From NCBI GenBank assembly GCA_016929525.1, contig JAFGIP010000073.1, positions 1 through 64,000 of the forward strand: a stretch of 64,000 nucleotides of DNA, given 5' to 3'. The position numbers and the translations under genes were made by a program. Source of the DNA: Bacteroidales bacterium (lineage in GTDB: Bacteria > Bacteroidota > Bacteroidia > Bacteroidales > UBA10428). Shown piece by piece: positions 8,866 to 17,900 of the stretch; the stretch's first letter is position 1; the number at the start of each line of letters is the position of its first letter. The notes beneath the pieces were generated by a model. That model had not been told where the DNA came from and did no database searches. It saw nothing but the letters and a program-made list of their open reading frames with translations.

Positions 8866-11800
8866 ATGAGTGAGGAAATTCTTAAGGCTTTAATGCAATT
8901 GTTTGCTATTGTTGCAAAACAAGATGAAGGTGTTGAATCTACCCAGGTAGAATATGTAAAAACCTTCCTACAACAGCAACTGACAGCAGAAAAAGTCGCA
9001 GAGTATTATGCCCTGTTTGAAAAAAATGCAGGATTAACAGATGAAGAGGAAAGAAAAAGTAAACTTACCTCAGTAAAAGATTCTGTCAGGATTCTGGGAC
9101 TTTGTAAAAAAATCAACAAAACACTTACCCAGAAACAAAAAGTTATAGCTCTTGTACGTTTATTTGAAATTGTTAATGCCGACAGAAAATTTACAGATCA
9201 GCGCCTGGCTATTATCAATACAGTTGCAGAAGTATTTAATATAACCCAGGAAGAATTCAAAAGTATAGAGTCTTTTGTTGTAGAAACCGAAACCAGCAAA
9301 TTAGATGATGGAAATATTCTTATTATAAACGATAATCATGATCATTATAAGAATGCCAAAAAGATTAAAACAAAACAGCTTGATACCGATATATTCATCC
9401 TGAGAATTAAAAGTGTAGATTTATACTTCCTTAAGTACGTAGGAAAAGAAGAACTCTTCCTTAATGGTTTACCTGTCAATAATAAGCGAATTTATCTGTT
9501 TGCCAATGGAAGTACTGTAAAACTCCCAAAAGGTGCACCTATTTATTACAGCGACATTGCAGCGCACTTCCTGGCAGATATAACATCACATAAAATTTCA
9601 TTTACAACCCGCGATGTTAGTTTTAAATTTCCAAACGGAAATTACGGCCTCCGGAATATTTCTTTCTCAGAAGGTCATGGCCGTCTTATTGGTATTATGG
9701 GGGCCAGTGGCGCAGGTAAAACCACCTTAATCAATGTACTTTCCGGTATTGATTCGCCATCATCGGGTTCTGTGCTGATCAATAACATTAACCTTCACGC
9801 TGAAAAGGACAAACTTGAAGGTGTTATCGGACTTATCCCGCAGGACGATCTTTTAATTGAGGAACTGACAGTTTTTGAAAACCTTTACTATAATGCTAAG
9901 CTTTGTTTCAAAGATAAATCTGACGATGAAATAAAGCAGATTGTATACAAAACTTTAACAAACCTTGGACTTTACGATCGAAAAGATTTGAAAGTGGGTT
10001 CTCCCCTTAAAAAAACTATAAGCGGCGGACAAAGAAAACGTTTGAATATCGCGCTTGAACTTATCAGAGAACCATCAATCCTTTTTGTTGACGAGCCAAC
10101 ATCAGGATTATCATCGCGCGACTCTGAAAACGTAATGGATTTATTGCGCGAGCTTACCTTAAAAGGAAAACTAATATTCGTTGTTATCCATCAGCCATCT
10201 TCAGACATTTACAAAATGTTTGATAAAATGATCATCCTTGATACTGGCGGTTATATGATATATTATGGTAACCCGGTTGAGGGAGTCATGTATTTCAAGC
10301 GAATGGATGCACAAATCAATAGTGAAGTTGGAGAATGTCCTACTTGCGGTAATGTAAACCCGGAATTACTTTTTAATATTATTGAAGCTCATGTAGTAGA
10401 CGAATTCGGAAATTATACCGATATAAGAAAAATATCTCCGGAGAAATGGGAAGATAGTTATCAACAAAATTTTTTCCCTGAAGAGTATAAACCTGTCAAA
10501 GAAAAACCTCCAAAAACACTGAACATACCAAATTGGTTTTCGCAATTAAGAATATACACCATTCGCGATTTTCTTTCAAAAATAAGTAATCGTCAATATG
10601 TGACCCTGAATTTATTAGAAGCACCGGTACTTGGTTTTATTCTTTCTTATATTATCCGATATATCGAAGATCCGAATTCTAAAATATATATTTTCAGAGT
10701 CAATGAGAATATCCATATATTCATTTTCATGGCTCTTATTGTTGCTTTGTTCCTTGGATTAATGGTTAGCGCGGAAGAAATTGTTAAAGACCGAAAAATA
10801 TTAAAAAGGGAGAAATTCCTGAATCTCAGTCGTTCGAGTTATCTAATTTCCAAAATTTTTATCCTTTTTGTTATCAGCGCTATTCAGGCATTTCTCTTTG
10901 TAATAATTGCCAATAGTATACTTGGAATAAAAAGCATGAACTTCGAATATTGGTTTACATTGTTTTCTACTGCTGCATTCGCAAATATGTTGGGACTGAA
11001 TATTTCTGCCACATTTGATTCAGCCGTTACAATCTATATCCTTATTCCATTACTCATGATACCCATGATGATACTGAGCGGTGCTATGTTTAGCTTCGAT
11101 AAATTAAATCAAAGGGTTGGCCGTATGGATAAAGTTCCTTTTATCGCTGAGCTAATGGTTACAAAATGGGGGTATGAAGCACTTATGGTGCACCAGTTCA
11201 AAGAAAATATATTTACACAAATATTTTATGATCTGGAGCAACAGGAGAGTATGGCCGACTTTAAAAAAGTCTATTTTCTTCCTGTTATGAAAGAGAGACT
11301 TAACAGGGTTGATAAAGAGTTGAAAAATATTAATGCTGTTGATGTAACACGCGATGATCTTAATCTGATTCAGAACGAAATCCGAAAAGAAAATAAACGC
11401 ACCCATGTGTTTGAGGAACTCTATAGAAAACAGGGCAATGAAGAACAGCTGCTTATTGCACCTTTTTATTTTGAAGATGTTGATGGACTGAATCCCGAAG
11501 ACTTTAATCTTAACAAAGCCAGAAAAGTATTTGAGTACCTGAAAAATCTTGAATTGTATTATAGTAAGCTGTTTGCCCTGGCCAACAGGATGCGCCAGAA
11601 TATGATCAATTATTATCTCGAAAATAAACCAGATATGTACCAGGAATATCGTGACAGATATTTTAATGAAAGCATTGCCGATATCCTGAAAAAAGTATAT
11701 GAAAAAAACAAAATTATAGAATATAAAAATGAGCTAATTCAGCACATTGATCCGATTTACGAATATCCGGTCCCCCGCAATGCATTAAGCTTCAGAACAC

Positions 11801-11961
11801 ACTTTTTTGCACCAAAAAAACATTTGTTCGGAAGATATTTTGATACGTACTGGTTTAATATGTGTGTGATTTGGTCACTAACAGTTTTATTTTACGTGTT
11901 TTTATATTTCGACTTATTTAAAAAAATACTTAACGTTGGTGAGCGTTTAAAAAGAAAATAA
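8866..11961 (+). CDS. ABCG-like transporter with TerB-like and FHA-like N-terminus
   Basis: A 1031-residue ATPase-permease fusion. Residues 1-140 resemble a TerB-type helical domain and about 150-240 look like a degenerate FHA-type beta domain (FLNGLPVNNKRIYLF, then STVKLPKG). The ABC ATPase follows, with Walker A GASGAGKTT (about 279-287), signature ISGGQRKRL (about 385), Walker B ILFVDEPTSGL (about 405) and VIHQPSSD (about 441). A linker has a CPTCG motif (about 491-495). The membrane part has five helices (about 578-745), a long soluble insertion (about 750-995) and a last helix (about 998-1021). ABCG-type order (ATPase first) suggests export or membrane extraction. The substrate is unknown. 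Its place behind SiaC suggests it is the regulated output. The FHA call is tentative. Confidence 0.85.
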   Translation: MSEEILKALMQLFAIVAKQDEGVESTQVEYVKTFLQQQLTAEKVAEYYALFEKNAGLTDEEERKSKLTSVKDSVRILGLCKKINKTLTQKQKVIALVRLFEIVNADRKFTDQRLAIINTVAEVFNITQEEFKSIESFVVETETSKLDDGNILIINDNHDHYKNAKKIKTKQLDTDIFILRIKSVDLYFLKYVGKEELFLNGLPVNNKRIYLFANGSTVKLPKGAPIYYSDIAAHFLADITSHKISFTTRDVSFKFPNGNYGLRNISFSEGHGRLIGIMGASGAGKTTLINVLSGIDSPSSGSVLINNINLHAEKDKLEGVIGLIPQDDLLIEELTVFENLYYNAKLCFKDKSDDEIKQIVYKTLTNLGLYDRKDLKVGSPLKKTISGGQRKRLNIALELIREPSILFVDEPTSGLSSRDSENVMDLLRELTLKGKLIFVVIHQPSSDIYKMFDKMIILDTGGYMIYYGNPVEGVMYFKRMDAQINSEVGECPTCGNVNPELLFNIIEAHVVDEFGNYTDIRKISPEKWEDSYQQNFFPEEYKPVKEKPPKTLNIPNWFSQLRIYTIRDFLSKISNRQYVTLNLLEAPVLGFILSYIIRYIEDPNSKIYIFRVNENIHIFIFMALIVALFLGLMVSAEEIVKDRKILKREKFLNLSRSSYLISKIFILFVISAIQAFLFVIIANSILGIKSMNFEYWFTLFSTAAFANMLGLNISATFDSAVTIYILIPLLMIPMMILSGAMFSFDKLNQRVGRMDKVPFIAELMVTKWGYEALMVHQFKENIFTQIFYDLEQQESMADFKKVYFLPVMKERLNRVDKELKNINAVDVTRDDLNLIQNEIRKENKRTHVFEELYRKQGNEEQLLIAPFYFEDVDGLNPEDFNLNKARKVFEYLKNLELYYSKLFALANRMRQNMINYYLENKPDMYQEYRDRYFNESIADILKKVYEKNKIIEYKNELIQHIDPIYEYPVPRNALSFRTHFFAPKKHLFGRYFDTYWFNMCVIWSLTVLFYVFLYFDLFKKILNVGERLKRK

Positions 11962-11980
11962 GGTTTTTACTAAAACAGAT

Positions 11981-12012
11981 TTTTAATATCTTTATACTAA
12001 TTGTTACATTTG
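11981..12012 (+). promoter_or_regulatory. Candidate promoter for the lipoprotein gene
   Basis: The -7 box TACATTTG at 12005-12012 matches the Bacteroidota consensus TAnnTTTG exactly. A weak -33 element (TTTT at 11981-11984) lies 20 bases upstream. It would start transcription about 25 bases before the ATG at 12043, which argues against the in-frame TTG at 12001 as start codon. Confidence 0.4.
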
Positions 12013-12042
12013 TTAAACTCGCAACAACAAATACAGAATGCT

Positions 12043-12948
12043 ATGATAAACAGAATAATCGCACTTCTTGTTGTCAGCCTTATTGTTTTCGCCTGTAAAT
12101 CGGGAGGAGATAAAGGTGCCAAAGATGATTTTGTGGTACCTGAAGATGTCGTAACCGAAGGTGTACTCGAAATATCTGAAGAGGTAATGCAGGATATTGT
12201 CCAAAATATATCCTCTCCTGTTGAAATGGCAGCACTTGTTAAAAGTCTCAATGCAAATTTTTCAAATGATTATCTTGCTCCAACCGACAATGTTGATGAA
12301 TTGACAACTGCTTTTCAGCAAGCATTTAACTTAGGTGTTTATGCTGCCGATCTTGGTTATCTGAATATTTACAATAAAACAAATTCTGTGATTGACTATA
12401 TTACAGCTATTAAAACCCTGGCCGACGGTGTAAGGGTTGGGCAATTTTTCGATTTTACAACATTAAAAAGACTGGCGCAGAGTAACCAAAACCTTGATTC
12501 GCTAATGTACATTTCAGTCCATAGTTTTAATCAGATGGATAAATATCTTCGTACAGATAACAGAAGCAATTTAAGTACACTAATGGTAACAGGTGTATGG
12601 ATTGAAGGATTATACCTGGCAACACAAGTAGCAAAGGAAGACCCCCATCCGGAACTTGCAGAACGTATCGGAGAACAAAAGATAATTATGAATGACCTTA
12701 TGGTTATTCTTGAGAACTATAAAAGTGATAAACAATTTAACAGTCTGATCGAAGATTTAAGGGTACTTAAAAGCGAATTCAATGATGTAAGTATAACAAT
12801 ACAAAAAGGTGAGCCGGAAGCAATTGAAGAAAACGGAATGTTGGTCATTATTCAAAATGATATTAGTATCGTTAATATATCACCTGAAAGACTTCAGAGC
12901 ATCATTGAAAAAACTGAAAAAATCCGTAACAAGCTAATTAGTCTATAA
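12043..12948 (+). CDS. Conserved lipoprotein of unknown function
   Basis: A 301-residue lipoprotein. The chosen ATG gives a signal peptide MINRIIALLVVSLIVFAC with the lipobox cysteine at residue 18; an upstream TTG at 12001 would add 14 residues before the signal and overlaps a promoter-like box. The mature part is mostly helical, with a conserved-looking stretch LGVYAADLGYLNIYNK and later GVWIEGLYLATQ. I recognise this pattern from Bacteroidota lipoproteins but know no function. It begins 81 bases after the transporter gene and ends 1 base before the next gene. It may act with the exporter in the envelope, but only gene order supports this. Confidence 0.75.
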   Translation: MINRIIALLVVSLIVFACKSGGDKGAKDDFVVPEDVVTEGVLEISEEVMQDIVQNISSPVEMAALVKSLNANFSNDYLAPTDNVDELTTAFQQAFNLGVYAADLGYLNIYNKTNSVIDYITAIKTLADGVRVGQFFDFTTLKRLAQSNQNLDSLMYISVHSFNQMDKYLRTDNRSNLSTLMVTGVWIEGLYLATQVAKEDPHPELAERIGEQKIIMNDLMVILENYKSDKQFNSLIEDLRVLKSEFNDVSITIQKGEPEAIEENGMLVIIQNDISIVNISPERLQSIIEKTEKIRNKLISL

Positions 12949-12949
12949 T

Positions 12950-13390
12950 ATGAAAAATATCCTGAAGCTTATTTTCCTTACATCTGTTATCATTAGCATA
13001 GGGACTACTGCTCAAGATAATGTGGAATTGGTTGCACAGTGTGCCGCAAGTGCAGGAAATGTCACATATCTGAAGGATTTTGTTGTTAAACTTGATGCCG
13101 GAGTACCGGGTGGCAAACCTCCCTCAGCTAAATTTTCAATGGTTCTTAGTAAAAACACCCAATATCGATTCTCAATCTGCACAGCTCCTGATTCTGAAGG
13201 AGAAGCCATTCTTCAATTATTTGACATGAATGTATTGCAGGGAAGTACATACATAAGTGCCACAGGAAAAGAATTTCCATTCTTTGATTTTAAATGTCAA
13301 AAAACGGGCGTTTATCATGTGTTTATATCTTTTAAAGAAGGTAAAGTCGGAGAATCTGTCGGAATTCTCTCTTTTGTAAAAAAATTATAA
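12950..13390 (+). CDS. Small secreted protein of unknown function
   Basis: A 146-residue protein with a Sec-type signal peptide (about 1-21, ending near TTAQ). The mature domain contains four cysteines (in QCAAS, SICTA and FKCQK, with one more in the signal-proximal part uncertain) and beta-strand-like alternation, compatible with a small extracytoplasmic beta-sandwich. The start codon follows the stop of the lipoprotein gene by 1 base, so the two are translationally coupled. A bidirectional terminator hairpin follows about 20 bases after the stop, making this the last gene of the signalling cluster. No family recognised. Confidence 0.65.
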   Translation: MKNILKLIFLTSVIISIGTTAQDNVELVAQCAASAGNVTYLKDFVVKLDAGVPGGKPPSAKFSMVLSKNTQYRFSICTAPDSEGEAILQLFDMNVLQGSTYISATGKEFPFFDFKCQKTGVYHVFISFKEGKVGESVGILSFVKKL

Positions 13391-13411
13391 TCCGGTGATA
13401 TCACCTTTAAC

Positions 13412-13440
13412 AAAAAAGCTATCAATAAGGTAGTTTTTTT
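13412..13440. terminator. Bidirectional terminator hairpin
   Basis: An A-run, the arms CTATC and GGTAG around a short loop, then a T-run, so the A and T tracts extend the stem on both sides. It lies between the convergent genes ending at 13390 and 13443. A separate short palindrome GGTGATATCACC sits at 13394-13405. Confidence 0.6.
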
Positions 13441-13442
13441 TA

Positions 13443-14441
13443 TTAATATCTCATACGTATAATATTTAAAATTAAAGGCGCAATCATTAGTAGTAGAAAT
13501 ATAAAACCGTTTATATAACTACTTCTGCAGTCTGTGAAATAAATCGATAATAAAACCGAGGCCGGTACTGAAATTAGAAATAACATTTCAACCCCTGCCG
13601 ATGGTATAAAAACCAGAATTGCAATAGCATTAATAAAAAGATATAAAAAAAGCTGGTATAATTTTCTGGATTGTACTTTTGTAGTAGCAAACTTTTTTAA
13701 CGCATAAAAACTCGCAATAATCATAATAAAAATATAAAATGCTATACCAGCATAAAACATCCATGAAGTATCAATTACCTTATTTAGTAACAGCCAGTTT
13801 CTAAGGAACATTAAATATCCAGTGACTGATTTTCCCAGAATGAAATACCCGGAAAATAAATAAATAAACGGAATTAAAAGACCAATAATACTATATAATA
13901 TCTCTCTCCAGTCAAACTGCCTGAGAATTGATTGTGTTACCCATAAAAAAGGCAGAAAAAAAATAAGGTTAAAATAAAATAAACTCCCAATTCCAATTAA
14001 TATCCCTGAGTCGAGGAATCTTAATGAATGCCCTTTATCATCATATGACCCGAAAAGCCTGTTAATTAAAATTATTAGAATAAATGCAGCAATTAGTACG
14101 TTGGAAAAGAGTTCCTGAAAAAAGGCGAAAGATGATATTGAAATTAAAAACAATGCGGAAAATTGCGATCTGGATTTTATGATTAAATACTGAACAGAGA
14201 TCCGGACTAATAGAAATCCGCATACCAAAAGTATAACTACCGTCAGAAATGAAAATATGAATGGAGCATTGTCATACTGAAAGAACACATTCTGATACTG
14301 CAAAAGAAAAGGCAGCTTTATTGGATCAGGAACATAGTATTTATCGGACTGAATGTAATGTATACTGAATACTGAAATAATACAGTAGAGAATTATATAA
14401 ATAATAAATACCTGGTAATTTTTTCTAAAAAATTTGATCAT
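13443..14441 (-). CDS. DUF6427-type integral membrane protein
   Basis: A 332-residue polytopic membrane protein, with roughly nine to ten hydrophobic segments over its whole length (the first at about residues 10-28) and few charged residues. Length and the opening MIKFFRKN fit the DUF6427 family of Bacteroidota. Family function is not known to me. It lies 66 bases downstream of the thioredoxin gene on the same strand and may be cotranscribed with it. Its 3' end faces the end of the signalling operon across a shared terminator. Family call is from memory of the pattern, so moderately sure. Confidence 0.65.
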   Translation of the reverse strand: MIKFFRKNYQVFIIYIILYCIISVFSIHYIQSDKYYVPDPIKLPFLLQYQNVFFQYDNAPFIFSFLTVVILLVCGFLLVRISVQYLIIKSRSQFSALFLISISSFAFFQELFSNVLIAAFILIILINRLFGSYDDKGHSLRFLDSGILIGIGSLFYFNLIFFLPFLWVTQSILRQFDWREILYSIIGLLIPFIYLFSGYFILGKSVTGYLMFLRNWLLLNKVIDTSWMFYAGIAFYIFIMIIASFYALKKFATTKVQSRKLYQLFLYLFINAIAILVFIPSAGVEMLFLISVPASVLLSIYFTDCRSSYINGFIFLLLMIAPLILNIIRMRY

Positions 14442-14507
14442 TGGAGTAATGTCGGAAGGCTGAATAACATAAAATAATACGTTTGTTCAACCCTCCAAAA
14501 TATAATT

Positions 14508-14825
14508 TTATATAAGAGCTTCAAGCTTACTTACTAATGTACTTTTTGGGCAAGCCCCAACTTGTTTGTCTTTAACCTCTCCTTCCTTAAAAAACAATAT
14601 TGTTGGTATATTTCTGATACCATATTTACTCGCAACGCCGGGGTTACTATCAACATCGAGTTTCCCAACAATTGCATGATCTTTAAAATCTTCGCCAATT
14701 TCCTGCACAATTGGACCAACCATACGGCACGGGCCACACCATTCTGCCCAAAAGTCAACAATTACAGGTTTATCTGCCTTCAATACAGTTTCCTCAAAAT
14801 TTGCATCTGTTATTTCTAAAGCCAT
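14508..14825 (-). CDS. trxA: Thioredoxin
   Basis: A 105-residue classical thioredoxin that reduces disulfides in cytoplasmic proteins. The active site WCGPC is at residues 29-33 (Cys30 and Cys33), the buried aspartate is in VIVDFWAEW, and the cis-proline is in IRNIPTILFF. There is no signal peptide. Full length for the family. The gene is 82 bases downstream of dnaE on the same strand. No anomalies seen. Confidence 0.95.
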   Translation of the reverse strand: MALEITDANFEETVLKADKPVIVDFWAEWCGPCRMVGPIVQEIGEDFKDHAIVGKLDVDSNPGVASKYGIRNIPTILFFKEGEVKDKQVGACPKSTLVSKLEALI

Positions 14826-14907
14826 CTTATTATAATTAAATGTTAATACTCCAAATCATGCGCCGCCTAAAATTAACAAAATAAAAGGCAACTCGGTTTA
14901 TATATAT

Positions 14908-17900
14908 TCAACTTACTTTATAATCAATTTCAGGGTGTGAATTAAAGAATGTAATTAACTCATTTGTAATCTCAACTGAAGTATTTCTTGAGAATAATTC
15001 TACCGATAACCCTTCTTCTTCATCATAAATACAAAATTTTAATTTCGCCTTCCCTTTACTGTCATTTGTTTTATCTTTTATTTCCTCAATAATCTCATCG
15101 TTAATATCATTTAGTGACATTCTAATAGAAATATTATTAACTAACTCATCGCGCGCATTATTTAAAATATTCATTGATTTAATTTTAAATTCCATAGCAA
15201 TAACATCTTTTCGCCATGTATTTTGCTGGACTGAACCTTTTATAAGTAAAGAATATCCTTCATATAGAAATTTACGGTAATCTTCGTAGTCTTTCCCGAA
15301 TAACATAAATTTAAAGGAATCTGTATAGTCTTCAACTGTTAAAGACCCGAAAGGCCTTCCGGTTTTAGTTGTAAGGTGTCTGACATCAGTCACAAGACCT
15401 GCAACTGACAAATCTTTACCTTTAAACCTTTCCAGATCGATTAATTCAGCCAAAGTACAGTTTGTGAAATTTGTAATTTCTAATTTATAATCATCAAGAG
15501 GGTGTGATGACAGGTAAATTCCTATAAGTTCCCTTTCTTTATTCAAACGTTCCAGCGGCGCCCACCCTTCACCTTTTGGAATGACAGGTTTTTTCTGTGC
15601 ATTCTGGTAACTTACATCCATATCGAATAAAGTATTGGCAGTTTGGCTTTTTACCAGGTTGCCATAACGTATAAGATGATCAATGAATGTAAGATTTTCT
15701 TTATCCGGCGAAAAAAACTGATGCCGTTCCATTCCTTCAAAACTATCAATCCCTCCAGCCATAACAATTGCTTCCAGACATCTCTTATTGACTGTAGTCA
15801 GATTTACACGTTCTACAAAATCGTAGATATCTTTATAAGGCCCATTTTGTTCCCGTTCCTTTATAATGTGCTCAACTGCTGCTTCCCCTATTCCTTTTAT
15901 AGCTGCTAATCCGAATCGAATATTCCCGTCTTTATTCACTGTAAATCTGGCATGACTTTCATTAATATCCGGAACTAAAACATTTAATCCCATTCTTTTA
16001 CACTCCTCCATAAAGAAAGTGATCTTTTTTATATCACTAAGATTACGGCTTAATACCGCAGCCATAAACTCTGCCGGATAATGTGCTTTCAGATAAGCTG
16101 TTTGATACGAAACATATGCATAACATGTAGAATGCGATTTGTTAAAGGCATATTGTGCAAAGGCTTCCCAGTCAGTCCATATTTTGGTCATCGTTTTTTC
16201 CAAGTATCCGTTTTTCAGGCAACCTTCGAAAAATTTCTCTTTAAGGCTATCCATCATGGCCTTTATTTTCTTACCCATTGCTTTTCTTAATGAGTCGGCC
16301 ATGCCTTTAGTAAAACCTGCCAGTTTTTGAGAAAGAAGCATCACCTGCTCCTGGTAAACAGTTATACCATATGTGTCCTTCAGATACTCTTCCATTTCCG
16401 GCAAATCATATTCGATTTTCTCCCGTCCGTGTTTTCTTGCAATAAACCTGGGGATATATTCCATCGGACCTGGCCTGTAAAGTGCATTCATCGCGATCAG
16501 GTCTTCAAACCGGTTTGGCTTTAGGGCACGAAGATGTTTTTTCATTCCAGGTGACTCAAACTGAAATAAAGCTGTGGTTTCACCTTTACTGTATAAATCG
16601 AATGTCAGAGGATCATCCAAAGGGATTTTATCGATATCAATTTTAATTCCTTTTGAGAGTTCAATATTCTTAACGGCATCTTTAATAATGGAAAGTGTTT
16701 TAAGTCCTAAAAAGTCCATTTTAAGCATACCGACAGCTTCAATATGTTTCCCGTCATATTGCGTTACATAAAGATCTGCATCTTTATTTGTACAAATGGG
16801 AATATGCTCTTCCAGGTTGTCTCTTCCGATAATTATACCACATGCATGAACTCCGGTTTGTCTTACCGACCCTTCAAGTGTTTCTGCATACTTAAGCGTC
16901 TGCGATACAAGTTCATTTCTGCTTTCTCTCTCCTGAGTCAGCTCCGGAACTTCTTCATAAGCTTTTTTAAATGAGGTTCCCGGCCTTTCCGGTATCAACT
17001 TTGCCAGGCGGTCGGCTTCCTGCAGATCAAGCTTTTGAACACGCGCAACGTCCCTTATTGCCATTTTCGGCGCCATTGTACCAAAAGTTATAATATGCGC
17101 TACCCGCTTTTCACCATATTTCTCAACAACCCACTTCAGTACTTTATCTCTGCCGTCTTCATCAAAATCGATATCAATATCAGGCATCGAGATTCTGTCA
17201 GGATTTAAAAAACGCTCAAATAGCAGATCATAACGTATCGGGTCGATATCGGTGATACGTAAACAATAAGCTACTGCCGATCCTGCAGCCGAACCCCTCC
17301 CCGGACCGACAGACACATCCATCTCACGGGCAGCCCTTATGAAATCCCATACGATTAGAAAATACCCCGGAAATCCCATTGCTTTTATGGTATTGATCTC
17401 AAAATCGATACGTTCACTTATCTCTTTGTTTAACTTATCACCATATCGTTGACTGGCTCCTTCATAAACAAGATGCCTTAAATAATCTGATTCCAGTTTC
17501 ACCCTCAGGGCTTTACTAAAATCACCTATTCTCCTATATGCTTCAGGAGTAAATTCTTTTTTCAGTTCTTTCTCAGTGAATTTATCTTGGTAACTCTCCA
17601 ATGTTCCAAAATCCTCAGGTATTGGAAATTCAGGCATTACAGGTGCAGAATCAAGTTTATAATTTTCTATCTTATCAACTATCTTCTGCGTGTTCGACAA
17701 TGACTCAGGTATATCGGCAAACAGGTGAGCCATTTCATCGCGGGTTTTAAACCATTCCTGTCTTGTAAAACGCATACGGTTTTCATCGTCGAGATCTTTC
17801 CCTGTACTGATACATAATAAACGATCATGTGCTTCTGCATCCTCTTCGTTAATGAAATGAACATCGTTTGTTGCAACCGTCAGTATTTCTGTTTCTTTAG

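Noticed and set aside
12001-12042. TTG start 14 codons upstream for the lipoprotein gene
   Set aside because: It would place a non-hydrophobic extension before the signal peptide and overlaps the promoter-like box TACATTTG.
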